Below are positions 6,749-13,251 of a stretch of 20,234 bases of DNA, piece by piece. A program made the translations under genes and the position numbers. Below the pieces are notes generated by a model. The model had not been told where the DNA came from and searched no databases. It saw nothing but the letters and a program-made list of their open reading frames with translations. Numbering within the stretch: position 1 is the stretch's first letter; each line of letters opens with the position of its first letter. The DNA is from a virus, in the IMG/VR virus record IMGVR_UViG_3300046522_000275, positions 1-20,234 of that record; one strand, written 5' to 3'.

Positions 6749-7316
6749 TGCCGTATTCCCTCTTCATGATCGCCAGCCCTTCGGCGTCGGGAAGCCGCTG
6801 GCCATGTCGCCAGAACTGGACCTCTGCGAACGGATGCAACGGCTTCATATTGAAGTTTTGGAACACTTGCTGGCGCGTCGCCTTGATCGCTACGAACAAG
6901 TCGCCGGCCGGACGACCGGGAATCATCGTGTTGTCGATAAGGATCATCTTAGGGTCAAAGGTTCCCTTGGCCTTCGCCTTCGCGAGTCCGATCTCCCGCG
7001 CGTAACGCGGCGCCGCGAGATAGGGGCAAACCTGTAAGGCATACTTTGCACATTCGCCGTGCATGGGCGGGTCAATGAACGCGCCGTCTTCATGAAATGC
7101 GGATAACGACCCGCCAACAAACCAGCGCGCCTTTACATTCCTGGTGCCGCAGATAGAACAGCAATCCTCACTAACTACTTGCCAGCGCGTCGCTTCGTTA
7201 TTGATTGCGAAGTGGGGTTCGCCGGCTGCATCGATAAGAACGCCGTGGGGGATTGGGTAGCCGCGCCTGTCTATCTTTAGGTGCGCCATCCTTTGCGGAA
7301 TGGGTACGGTCTGCAT
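6729..7316 (-). CDS. Conserved phage protein with Cys/His metal-site pattern, operon head
   Basis: The 195-residue product has CCSICGTRN near residue 53, then a FHEDGAFIDPPMHGECAKYA stretch and VCPYLAAPRYAREIG. I recall this combination as a recurring phage protein of unknown function. The CxxC and the later H-x-x-C and C suggest one structural zinc. The ATG at 7316 has a good ribosome site, GAGGAAG, eight bases before. A consensus TATAAT -10 element is embedded in an operator-like dyad just upstream, so this first gene and the four behind it are likely repressed in the lysogen. Confidence 0.8.
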   Translation of the reverse strand: MQTVPIPQRMAHLKIDRRGYPIPHGVLIDAAGEPHFAINNEATRWQVVSEDCCSICGTRNVKARWFVGGSLSAFHEDGAFIDPPMHGECAKYALQVCPYLAAPRYAREIGLAKAKAKGTFDPKMILIDNTMIPGRPAGDLFVAIKATRQQVFQNFNMKPLHPFAEVQFWRHGQRLPDAEGLAIMKREYGNANVDA

Positions 7317-7336
7317 GCAATGGCTTCCTCAAAATT

Positions 7337-7353
7337 TTACCGATTATAGGAAT
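7337..7353. promoter_or_regulatory. Operator overlapping the leftward TATAAT promoter
   Basis: TTACC-GATTATA-GGAAT matches the operator consensus in the left half and spacing, and only partly in the right half. Its centre reads TATAAT on the minus strand (7348-7343), a perfect -10 box, 27 bases before the ATG at 7316. No good -35 is visible 17 bases further up, so the promoter may need an activator or an extended element. Confidence 0.6.
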
Positions 7354-7390
7354 ATTGCGGGCGGCGCATAGCGTGCGCGACGTAAAGCCG

Positions 7391-7454
7391 CCACGCGCTC
7401 GCGTGGGTTGACGGTGCTTGAATTAGTTCCCCTTTGAAACGGCGGTTGTTTCAA
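7391..7454. promoter_or_regulatory. Two dyads in the divergent region
   Basis: CCACGCG-CT-CGCGTGG lies at 7391-7406 and TTGAAAC-N7-GTTTCAA at 7434-7454. The second has the same 7-base centre as the repressor operators but a different half-site. Both lie between the leftward operon start and the rightward Zn-ribbon gene, so they could be operators for it. Function is inferred from symmetry only. Confidence 0.4.
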
Positions 7455-7563
7455 GTCGTATCTCGGGTTCGGGTTGAAAAGTTGCCGGCGTACTCGCCGG
7501 AACGTAGGTTCCCAAGACGGACCCGATTCCGGTTCCGAAACATGGGAAGACAAGGAATGGAAG

Positions 7564-7845
7564 TTGAACACAATCGCCGTTAGCGACGCCGCCAAGCTCT
7601 TCGTTTGCGTAAGGGTCACAGACCCGCTGTTGTTGCCGGACAACGTCACAGGGGCTTGCGTGTCCTGCGGTGCCGCCGTCCAGTTCAGACCGTCCACCCC
7701 GGCCGACACGTTGAAGCTCTGCAACGTGTGTGCGGCCCCGGCCATGGCGGCGGCGTTCGGCAAAGGCGACTTGCACCTAACGTTGACGAAGGAAGGGCTT
7801 GAAGAGGCGACGAAGATCATAGGCGACGTGACGAAGGCGGAATAA
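7564..7845 (+). CDS. Small zinc-ribbon protein, isolated rightward gene
   Basis: The 93-residue product has CVSCGAA near residue 32 and CNVCAAP near residue 53, a plausible four-Cys zinc ribbon. An acidic/helical tail (TKEGLEEATKIIGDVTKAE) follows. The TTG at 7564 is chosen because AAGGA lies seven bases before it. A longer frame from a TTG at 7474 would translate a hairpin and lacks a ribosome site. Competing minus-strand frames here have unlikely composition. The gene stands alone between the leftward operon and attP, and its stop codon lies in a hairpin. I do not recognise a family. Confidence 0.65.
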   Translation: MNTIAVSDAAKLFVCVRVTDPLLLPDNVTGACVSCGAAVQFRPSTPADTLKLCNVCAAPAMAAAFGKGDLHLTLTKEGLEEATKIIGDVTKAE

Positions 7846-7853
7846 GCCGCCTT
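7834..7853 (+). terminator. Hairpin at the end of the zinc-ribbon gene
   Basis: AAGGCGG (7834-7840) pairs with CCGCCTT (7847-7853) around the stop codon. The T-run after it is short, so the strength is uncertain. Confidence 0.45.
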
Positions 7854-7935
7854 GGCGCTCTTACCCGGATTGGCGAATGGCTGAACCTGAAACCGGGAAA
7901 TGAGCGGAATGGAGGGAAAGAGACCTTAACCAGCC

Positions 7936-7963
7936 TGCCCTTGGTATCTTATTGGTATCTTTT
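7936..7963 (+). repeat. Left copy of a 28-bp direct repeat (arm sites)
   Basis: Identical to 8196-8223, with two TTGGTATCTT boxes 11 bases apart. A third box follows at 7974-7983 on this side only. Confidence 0.9.
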
Positions 7964-8001
7964 GGAAGGTTGGTTGGTATCTTAAAAGCCGCCAATTTCG
8001 C

Positions 8002-8021
8002 AAAACCCTATCAAAATAGGG
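8002..8021 (-). terminator. Terminator just past the tRNA-Asn fragment
   Basis: On the minus strand CCCTAT-TTTG-ATAGGG followed by TTTT begins seven bases after the CCA end of the tRNA fragment. After integration it would terminate the reconstituted tRNA-Asn transcript. Confidence 0.75.
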
Positions 8022-8027
8022 GGAAAT

Positions 8028-8077
8028 TGGCTCCCCGGGCTGGATTCGAACCAGCGACCATTCGATTAACAGTCGAA
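8028..8077 (-). other. attP: attP core: 3' part of a tRNA-Asn gene
   Basis: On the minus strand this reads as the anticodon arm TTCGA-CTGTTAA-TCGAA (anticodon GTT at 8070-8068), the variable loop, the TTCGAAT T-loop arm, the 3' acceptor strand GGGGAG and CCA. The D-arm and 5' acceptor strand are missing, so it is not a functional tRNA. It is the piece a tRNA-targeting integrase carries to restore the gene it enters. The 50 bases are the likely identity segment with attB; the exact crossover is not visible. After insertion the complete tRNA would face the reductase side of the phage, and the leftover fragment would lie beside int. Confidence 0.85.
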
Positions 8078-8105
8078 TTAAGGCCATGGAAGAGAGGTGA
8101 AATAG

Positions 8106-8122
8106 ATACCCAAAATCGGGAA
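8106..8122. promoter_or_regulatory. Possible repressor operator upstream of int
   Basis: ATACC-CAAAATC-GGGAA fits the TTACC-N7-GGTAA pattern with one change per half. It lies just before TTGCAG-N17-TAAGAC (8129-8157), a weak promoter candidate for int. The match is degenerate and could be chance. Confidence 0.4.
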
Positions 8123-8195
8123 ATATGCTTGCAGAATGCGGGTTTTTTCTCTAAGACCATTCGAATAAGGAGAACCAAGGGGAAGCGATTGGAAG

Positions 8196-8223
8196 TGCCC
8201 TTGGTATCTTATTGGTATCTTTT
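8196..8223 (+). repeat. Right copy of the 28-bp direct repeat (arm sites)
   Basis: Identical to 7936-7963 and offset by 260 bases. It ends just before the GGAGG ribosome site of the integrase gene. Confidence 0.9.
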
Positions 8224-8236
8224 TGGAGGCTGAATC

Positions 8237-9436
8237 TTGAGATTTACGCAGGCGGCTTGCGAAACCCTAACGATCCCCAAGGGCAAAACCGACCATATCG
8301 AATGGGACGAATCCATGCCGGGGTTTGGCATTCGGTTCCAGAACGGCGGCGGCAACCCATCTTACACGATCAAGTTTCGCGTCGGAACTAAGCAGCGCCT
8401 TAAGTCCCTTGGCCGCGTTTCTCAGGTCAAGCTTACGGCGGCGAAGGCCATGGCGTCGAAGCTCTTTGGCGAAGCCGTCCAGAATATTGACCCGGTCAAA
8501 AAAGCCGCCCTTGCCCGTATCGATTCCAAGAACACCATCACGGCGCTTAAGCAAGACTTCCTTGACTGGCTGACCTCGAACGGCCGGAGTCAGTCGTGGA
8601 TTGACTTCAACGATTTTGCCCTAACAACGCATTGGGAACCGCTGCACAAGTACAGCCTTGGCGAGATTACCCGTGCGCTGGTTGCCGACCAGCTTAAGAG
8701 CTTGACCAAGACCAGCGGTCCGACCTCTGCGGACCAATGCCGGGCCGTCCTGTCGAAGTTCTTTAATTGGGCCATGGGGGAAGGCAAGGCGGAAAACAAC
8801 CCGGTCCATGGGACCAACAAGAACGGCACAGCCAAGCGAACCCGCGTCCTGACGTTCGCCGAAATCAAGAAAATTTGGCATGCCCTCCCGAATGACGACT
8901 ACGGCAAGATTTGCCAATTGCTGATCTTGAACGGATCACGGCTCGCTGAAATGGGCGATCTCAGCCGCTCGGAAACCGACCTTGGCAACCGGCAAATCAT
9001 TCTCTTGCCGGGAGACCGGACCAAGAACGGCTTGCCGCACACGATCCCGTTGGCGCCTCACTCGCTGGCGTTGCTTCGCGGGATGACCAAGACAGGCCGT
9101 GATTTCTTTTTCGGTAAACCGCGAAGCACCAACCCGACGAAGAAACCGAAGAAAGCCAAGGGGTATTCCGGCTGGACCAAGAGCAAGAAGCGCCTTGACG
9201 AAATTCTCAAGTTTAAGAAGGCATGGACGCACCACGATTTCCGCCGCTCGCTGGCGACTTACATGCGCCAAGAGTGCAAAGTATTGCCGCACATCGTGGA
9301 AGCCGTCTTGAACCACGTTAGCGGCGCCGACAAGGGCGGCGTGGCCGGCGTCTACAATTACGCCGAGTACGACGAAGAGAAGCGCGCGGCGCTGATCTCA
9401 TACGAAGAATTCATATTGCGCGTTGTGAATTCCTGA
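8237..9436 (+). CDS. int: Tyrosine-type site-specific integrase
   Basis: The 399-residue recombinase inserts and excises the phage at tRNA-Asn through a covalent DNA-tyrosine intermediate. The N-terminal segment (about 1-95) resembles the DUF4102-like arm-binding domain (MPGFGIRFQNGG...YTIKFRVG...KSLGR), the middle (about 100-190) is the SAM-like core-binding domain, and the rest is catalytic. The tetrad is visible as R235 (NGSRLAEMG), H333-x-x-R336 (HDFRRSLATYM), H360 (LNHVSG) and nucleophile Y373 (GVYNY). The start is TTG at 8237, supported by GGAGG seven bases before; no nearby ATG fits. The gene follows attP directly and converges on the AlpA-like gene across a shared terminator. The arm repeats immediately upstream suggest autoregulation. 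Confidence 0.96.
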   Translation: MRFTQAACETLTIPKGKTDHIEWDESMPGFGIRFQNGGGNPSYTIKFRVGTKQRLKSLGRVSQVKLTAAKAMASKLFGEAVQNIDPVKKAALARIDSKNTITALKQDFLDWLTSNGRSQSWIDFNDFALTTHWEPLHKYSLGEITRALVADQLKSLTKTSGPTSADQCRAVLSKFFNWAMGEGKAENNPVHGTNKNGTAKRTRVLTFAEIKKIWHALPNDDYGKICQLLILNGSRLAEMGDLSRSETDLGNRQIILLPGDRTKNGLPHTIPLAPHSLALLRGMTKTGRDFFFGKPRSTNPTKKPKKAKGYSGWTKSKKRLDEILKFKKAWTHHDFRRSLATYMRQECKVLPHIVEAVLNHVSGADKGGVAGVYNYAEYDEEKRAALISYEEFILRVVNS

Positions 9437-9443
9437 AATGAAA

Positions 9444-9467
9444 AAGGGCGGCTGAAAAGCCGCCCTT
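9444..9467. terminator. Bidirectional terminator between int and the AlpA-like gene
   Basis: AAGGGCGGCT and its perfect complement form a 10-bp stem over the tetraloop GAAA. T-rich sequence follows on both strands (TTTTTCATTT on the minus strand, CTCTTTAG on the plus strand). It closes both int and the long early operon. Confidence 0.9.
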
Positions 9468-9471
9468 CTCT

Positions 9472-9693
9472 TTAGTGTCGTGTCTCTGTCAAGCCGTTCA
9501 GGAATTCGGCGATCTCGAATTCATACCAGCCGATTCCGCGATCCCCGACTTTAACGCGTTTCGGGAATTTGCCTTCGTTCTCCAAGTTCAGTAAATGCCG
9601 ACGCGTGAACTTGATCCCGGCGACGGGCTTTAGCTCTTCATAGCTCAATAGCTTTTTGATGAATGGAACGCTTGCCGCTTGCTGCGCTCCCAT
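9472..9693 (-). CDS. alpA: AlpA-family DNA-binding protein, putative excisionase
   Basis: The 73-residue product shows the AlpA/MerR-like winged helix: FTRRHLLNLENEGKFPKRVK followed by GIGWYEFEIAEFLNGL. This family includes phage regulators and recombination directionality factors. It is the last gene of the early operon and lies tail to tail with int, which fits a protein needed for excision once the operon is derepressed. The N-terminus (MGAQQAASVPFIKKLLSYEE) precedes the motif, and the ATG touches the stop of the upstream gene. The family call is firm; the excisionase role is inference. Confidence 0.85.
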   Translation of the reverse strand: MGAQQAASVPFIKKLLSYEELKPVAGIKFTRRHLLNLENEGKFPKRVKVGDRGIGWYEFEIAEFLNGLTETRH

Positions 9694-9938
9694 CAGTGCG
9701 GCCTCCCCCGCGTCGCTGGCTTCGGTTCAAACTTGCTCTTGATGTACTTCAACGACGCTTCCACGCCTTCGCTGGCGAACCGGTAAGGTGGCGTCTGGTA
9801 ATGCATGCCCGGCTGATAATCGGCCACGACGAAGCCGCCGTCTGGCAACTTGCGAATGGTGTATTCGGTTGGTTCGTTCGTCTGCACTGTGTATTTCTCC
9901 GCTGTGATTGTGCCGTCTGTGATCATGTGTCCAGGCAT
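9693..9938 (-). CDS. Hypothetical protein, 81 residues
   Basis: A small protein with a beta-rich core (YTIRKLPDGGFVVADYQPG) and a basic tail (YIKSKFEPKPATRGRPH). The ATG at 9938 is the first good start after the helicase stop at 9973. A GTG two codons earlier is close to GGAAGAG and is an equal alternative. The frame stays open and protein-like for about 15 codons further (VQIGRDGFIVS), so an unusual start overlapping the helicase end cannot be excluded. The stop touches the AlpA-like gene. No family is recognised. Confidence 0.7.
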   Translation of the reverse strand: MPGHMITDGTITAEKYTVQTNEPTEYTIRKLPDGGFVVADYQPGMHYQTPPYRFASEGVEASLKYIKSKFEPKPATRGRPH

Positions 9939-9972
9939 AGACACGATAAACCCGTCTCTTCCGATTTGTACT

Positions 9973-11595
9973 CTATGCAGCTTTCGACTCCTCCGCTGGC
10001 TGGTTGTCGTTGGCCGGTGCGCGCCACGGCTTGAAGCCAACGACGTTCATAAATTTTCCGTCCGGCGTCGGTCGCGCCATGATCTCCAAAGTTGGATTCA
10101 ACTCGCCTTGGCGTTCCAGCCATTCGGCGACATTGTCCGGCGACGGTCCCTTGCCGCCGTGATCCTTCCAAAACTTGTTCCACTGCCCCGGTTTCTTGTC
10201 GCGGTTCAGCCACGTTCGGTAAGGAATGAAGCCGCTAAAGAATTCAATCTTGACGCTCTCTTCGTCCGCCTTGTTGACGTGATGCGAGAAGGTGCGACTC
10301 CGCACATGAAGCCAATCGCTATAAGCGCTCTTAAGAATGGGCGTTACGTCGGCGACAGCGGCATGGCGCGGCGCGTAGTTGATTGGGAACGGCGTTCCAC
10401 AGCACGGGCATTCCTTCGCGCTGATATGAACCAACTCGCGGCAAGCCGCGCATTCCTTGACAGGCGCTTCCCCGTTGCCCTTCCCCGGCTTGCGCGGCTC
10501 GATAGCGTCAACCGGTCCATGGCGCCGAACGTTGCCGGCGAAATCCATGTACCGGCAATCGAGCTTGCCGGGGAAAAGCCGTGTGCCACGTCCGACCATC
10601 TGGACGAACAGACCCGGCGAGTCCGTTGGTCGCAAGCCGGCGATAAGGTCCAGACGCGGGAAGTTCGAACCCGTGGTTAGAACGCTGTTGTTCGTAAGCG
10701 CGTCGATATCGCCGTCTTTGTACCGCTCGATAATAAGCCGGCGTTCGCCCTTCGGCATTTCACCAGTGATCGTTTCGCACTTGTAGCCATGCGAGCGGAT
10801 CGCGTCGCGGACATGGTAAGCGTGTTCAACGCCGGCACAGAACGCCAGCCAGCTTTTGCGGTTCTCGGCGCGTGCGGTCGCGACGATCTCTTCGACAGCC
10901 GCGCGCGTCGTCTCTTCCTTATCGCAAGCGGCCTGCAATGCCTTGGCGTTGAAGTCGCCTCCGGTCCGGCCAACGCCGCGCAAATCAAAGCCGGCGTTCG
11001 TGGCCTTGTTCGTAAGCTTGGTAAGGAAGCCGTCGCGGATGCCATCGGCGATCCCGTATTCATATACGACCCTGTCGAAGAGTCGTTCTTCGCCGTCGTC
11101 CAGCCGGCCGCTATCGGTTCGGTACGGCGTGGCCGTGAATCCGACAACGCGCATTTCCGGGTTGATGGCCAGAAGCTCTTTGATGAATCGGCCGTACTTG
11201 GTGGACTCCTTGCGCGGCACAAGGTGGCATTCGTCAATCGCAAGCAAATCGACGTGGCCGATAAGTGCGGCCTTCATGTAAACGGAGTCGATGCCACAAA
11301 AGAGAATCTGCGCATTGGCGTCGCGGCGGTTCAGCCCCGCCGAGTACACGCCAGCCGGTGCGAAAGGCATGATGCCTAGAAGCTCGATATAGTTCTGTTC
11401 AATCAATTCCTGGACGTGCGTAACGCAGACGACGCGGAACTGTGAATACGTCGTGATAAGCCGGCGCGCCATATCGGCTTGCACCAATGACTTACCCGTA
11501 CCAGTCGCGAGAACGACAAGCGGATTATCCCCGCCGTTCGCCCAATAGTCGAAGGTCGCGGTGATTGCGGACTCTTGGTATGGTCGAAGTATCAT
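9973..11595 (-). CDS. SF2 DEAD/DEAH-type helicase with C-terminal zinc finger
   Basis: An ATP-driven nucleic-acid helicase of the type phages use in replication or recombination. In the 541-residue frame counted from the TTG at 11598, motif I is ATGTGKS (31-37), motif II DECH (122-125), motif III TAT (155-157) and motif VI QMVGRGTR (333-340). The N-terminal LRPYQ is the Q-motif region. A Cys cluster, CAACRELVHISAKECPCC (383-400), makes a zinc ribbon, and about 140 C-terminal residues follow, ending in ANDNQPAEESKAA. The ATG at 11595 is preferred because it overlaps the upstream stop as TGATG. The Res/RecG-like subfamily is not resolved. It is the largest early gene and sits near the operon end. 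Confidence 0.93.
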   Translation of the reverse strand: MILRPYQESAITATFDYWANGGDNPLVVLATGTGKSLVQADMARRLITTYSQFRVVCVTHVQELIEQNYIELLGIMPFAPAGVYSAGLNRRDANAQILFCGIDSVYMKAALIGHVDLLAIDECHLVPRKESTKYGRFIKELLAINPEMRVVGFTATPYRTDSGRLDDGEERLFDRVVYEYGIADGIRDGFLTKLTNKATNAGFDLRGVGRTGGDFNAKALQAACDKEETTRAAVEEIVATARAENRKSWLAFCAGVEHAYHVRDAIRSHGYKCETITGEMPKGERRLIIERYKDGDIDALTNNSVLTTGSNFPRLDLIAGLRPTDSPGLFVQMVGRGTRLFPGKLDCRYMDFAGNVRRHGPVDAIEPRKPGKGNGEAPVKECAACRELVHISAKECPCCGTPFPINYAPRHAAVADVTPILKSAYSDWLHVRSRTFSHHVNKADEESVKIEFFSGFIPYRTWLNRDKKPGQWNKFWKDHGGKGPSPDNVAEWLERQGELNPTLEIMARPTPDGKFMNVVGFKPWRAPANDNQPAEESKAA

Positions 11596-12020
11596 CAAAA
11601 CGAGAACCCGCGATTTGTGGCCTTGCTAAAGATTGCGTCCATGCATTCGATTTGCCGAACGCTTGGGCGCCAATACCCGTTGTCGTCATGCTGTTGCAGG
11701 ACACTCGCGACGAACGTTTTTTCCCAGCCGCTCAAGAACGGTTCGGCTTTCATCGCTTCCAATGCCTGCATGGCCTGCGCAAAGCCGAAGTAGCGGAACG
11801 TCTTCGCGTCGCTGTTATCGTTGCTCGCTCGATACTCGCGGCGCGGCTGTTCGAATGCCGGCTTCGGCGCACCCAGGAATTTTGCGAAATCGTGCCAGTC
11901 GTAACCGCCAGATTTCAGCGCGCGGCCGATAGCCGCCGCAGTCGCGGCAACCTCTCCCGTCTGGTCACTACTCAACATGGGTAGCAACTTCTGAACTCTG
12001 GCGATTACGTCCGGTGTCAT
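11595..12020 (-). CDS. Conserved phage hypothetical protein
   Basis: The 141-residue product begins with a helical segment, IARVQKLLPMLSSDQTGEVA, then AAIGRALKSGGYDWHDFAKF, a pattern I recall in many alphaproteobacterial phage and host proteins of unknown role (DUF2786-like in look). A disordered stretch with RASNDN and a helical C-terminal domain (LSGWEKTFVASVLQQ...RQIECMDAIF) follow. The latter is reminiscent of small domains attached to replication or helicase partners. It is coupled to both neighbours (ATGA upstream, TGATG into the helicase), so it may be a helicase partner. Confidence 0.75.
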   Translation of the reverse strand: MTPDVIARVQKLLPMLSSDQTGEVAATAAAIGRALKSGGYDWHDFAKFLGAPKPAFEQPRREYRASNDNSDAKTFRYFGFAQAMQALEAMKAEPFLSGWEKTFVASVLQQHDDNGYWRPSVRQIECMDAIFSKATNRGFSF

Positions 12021-12202
12021 GGCGTTACGACCGCGTCCAATTCACCCGGCTTGAAGTATTCAATGAGCGCGGCTTTCTGCCCGTCATCCAGACGCAGAAC
12101 CAACCGGCTTTCTGTAAGCGTGTAGCCAACGACTGGCAGACCTACGCAATGGTGCAGCTTCTCGCGAAGCGACGCGGAGTCCCATGAGTCACTTACAGGC
12201 AT
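12017..12202 (-). CDS. Hypothetical protein, 61 residues
   Basis: A short acidic protein (MPVSDSWDSASLREKLHHCV...) with a beta-type middle (VVGYTLTESRLVLRLDDGQ). The ATG lies in the last ten bases of the deaminase gene, and the stop overlaps the next ATG. It carries no motif I can name. Confidence 0.7.
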   Translation of the reverse strand: MPVSDSWDSASLREKLHHCVGLPVVGYTLTESRLVLRLDDGQKAALIEYFKPGELDAVVTP

Positions 12203-12621
12203 CGCAATGTGACTCCCGCCTCTTCAAGCATGGTCTGCGCTTCCCATTGCTCGTCCGACCAACGTTGGTTCTGAACGTCTGTCGTGATGACTTCCGAAAT
12301 GCCGGCACCGATCACAGCGCGCGCACAGTCCATGCACGGCGCAAGGGTCACATAGAGACGACAGCCCTTAAGCGGCGTCCCGACGCGTGCGGCGTTGTAA
12401 ATGGCGTTGCGCTCGGCGTGTTCGGTCCAGCGATACTTTGCCGGCCGTTCGTGGCGTGCTTCCACGTGGTCATTGATGCCACGGGGAAACGAGTTGTAAC
12501 CCGTGGTTCGGATTTCGTTGTCTGGACCAACGACCACGGCGCCAACCTTCGTTGACCGGTCCTTGCTTGGCCGGGAGACAACCCCGGCCAAGTCCATGAA
12601 GTGTGCATCGCCCCAAGCCAT
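12193..12621 (-). CDS. Deoxycytidylate (dCMP) deaminase family protein
   Basis: Zinc-dependent deaminase that in this family converts dCMP to dUMP, the precursor of dTMP. In the 142-residue product the zinc site is H68-A-E70 (TEHAERNAIYNAAR) and P95-C96-M-D-C99 (LAPCMDCARAV), the cytidine/dCMP deaminase signature, with the catalytic Glu present. The start SRPSKDRSTKVGAVVV is also typical of dCMP deaminases. The ATG at 12621 overlaps the previous stop (TGATG) and is preferred to a TTG three codons earlier. With the ribonucleotide reductase and MazG-like protein it forms a nucleotide-supply set. Allosteric control by dCTP/dTTP is a family property and not visible here. Confidence 0.92.
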   Translation of the reverse strand: MAWGDAHFMDLAGVVSRPSKDRSTKVGAVVVGPDNEIRTTGYNSFPRGINDHVEARHERPAKYRWTEHAERNAIYNAARVGTPLKGCRLYVTLAPCMDCARAVIGAGISEVITTDVQNQRWSDEQWEAQTMLEEAGVTLRCL

Positions 12622-12842
12622 CACGCGCAACAGTCCATCAAGAACCGCGCGGCCATAGCTCCGACCTGTACGGCTTCGTCTGCCGCGTGGTCACTGTCGT
12701 TCGCTTTCACGTCGTCCCAAAGCTCGTCCACCTCTTCCATGAGAACCGCAAAGCCCTCATGGCTGGAATTGAACGCCGGAAACTTCGCCGTAGCTCGCTC
12801 CACTTCGGCGCGGATTGAGTCCATTGCTTCGTCAAGAGTCAT
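12621..12842 (-). CDS. MazG-like (all-alpha NTP pyrophosphohydrolase) protein
   Basis: The 73-residue helical product has HEGFAVLMEEVDELWDDVKA (about 29-48), with the EExxE metal-binding motif, followed by DEAVQVGAMAARFLMDC (about 55-71). This is the layout of short phage MazG-like proteins that hydrolyse (d)NTPs or alarmone-type nucleotides. The ATG at 12842 has GAGG six bases before; a TTG two codons earlier is possible. It sits immediately before the dCMP deaminase, supporting a role in dNTP pool control. The substrate is not known. Confidence 0.85.
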   Translation of the reverse strand: MTLDEAMDSIRAEVERATAKFPAFNSSHEGFAVLMEEVDELWDDVKANDSDHAADEAVQVGAMAARFLMDCCA

Positions 12843-13242
12843 CTTCAACCTCGCTCACGCCGACGCTGAAACCGCCGTAATAGCCATTGTGTTCGTTGTG
12901 ATTCACGATGGTTACGAAGCCGGTTTCCGTCGCGATCTCAACAAAGACGGTTTCATGTTCGCCGCTGTCGTCGCCTTCGCCTGGTCCCGGCTTCTCTTCG
13001 ATGCGAATAAGCAGATGACCGACAAGCGACTGAATATCGTCGTCCGTCGTCATGTACCTATGTTCGCAACACGACTGCCCGTCGTCGCGAATGGCGATGC
13101 GCTTGCCGTTCTCAAGAGCGAGGGTGATTTGCTCTTCGGTCATCGTGGCGGACGTGATGCGCTGGCCATAATGCTTCGACAGTTTAAGGTCGCGCTCTGC
13201 ACGCCTGTACGAGTCGAGATAGATATGCTGTCCGTTGAACAT
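12832..13242 (-). CDS. Conserved phage protein (DUF7448-like)
   Basis: The 136-residue product contains GQRITSATMTEEQITLALEN, then DDGQSCCEHRYMTTDDDIQS and an acidic C-terminal half with IVNHNEHNGYYGGFSV. I recall this GQSCCE...TDDD...HNEHNGYYGGF pattern as a family found widely in phages, with no assigned function. Two adjacent Cys and nearby acidic and His residues could bind a metal. The ATG at 13242 is the only good start. It overlaps the MazG-like gene by 11 bases. Confidence 0.8.
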   Translation of the reverse strand: MFNGQHIYLDSYRRAERDLKLSKHYGQRITSATMTEEQITLALENGKRIAIRDDGQSCCEHRYMTTDDDIQSLVGHLLIRIEEKPGPGEGDDSGEHETVFVEIATETGFVTIVNHNEHNGYYGGFSVGVSEVEDDS

Positions 13243-13251
13243 TGACCGTTC

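Larger units (their letters stand above)
7854..8236. other. attP region (no gene)
   Basis: This 383-base gap holds the phage attachment site and no credible gene. Five exact copies of TTGGTATCTT lie at 7941-7950, 7952-7961, 7974-7983, 8201-8210 and 8212-8221, flanking the tRNA-Asn core at 8028-8077. Within each arm the copies start 11 or 22 bases apart, on one face of the helix. This matches the arm-type sites of lambda-like integrases. The right arm ends four bases before the integrase ribosome site, so integrase may also control its own synthesis. A frame translating across the core gives the well-known false LAPRAGFEPAT-type peptide. Confidence 0.85.

Noticed and set aside
7344-7820. Leftward open frames opposite the small zinc-ribbon gene
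   Set aside because: Composition is irregular. The plus-strand frame has a ribosome site and two CxxC pairs, which is more convincing.
7861-7877. TTACC-N7-GCGAA after the zinc-ribbon gene
   Set aside because: Two mismatches in the right half and no transcription start nearby; not counted as an operator.
8028-8077. Functional tRNA-Asn gene
   Set aside because: The D-arm and 5' acceptor strand are absent, so only the 3' part is present, as expected for an attP core.
7952-8233. Rightward open frame across attP
   Set aside because: It translates the tRNA-Asn fragment on the opposite strand (the familiar LAPRAGFEPAT-type artefact) and the arm repeats.
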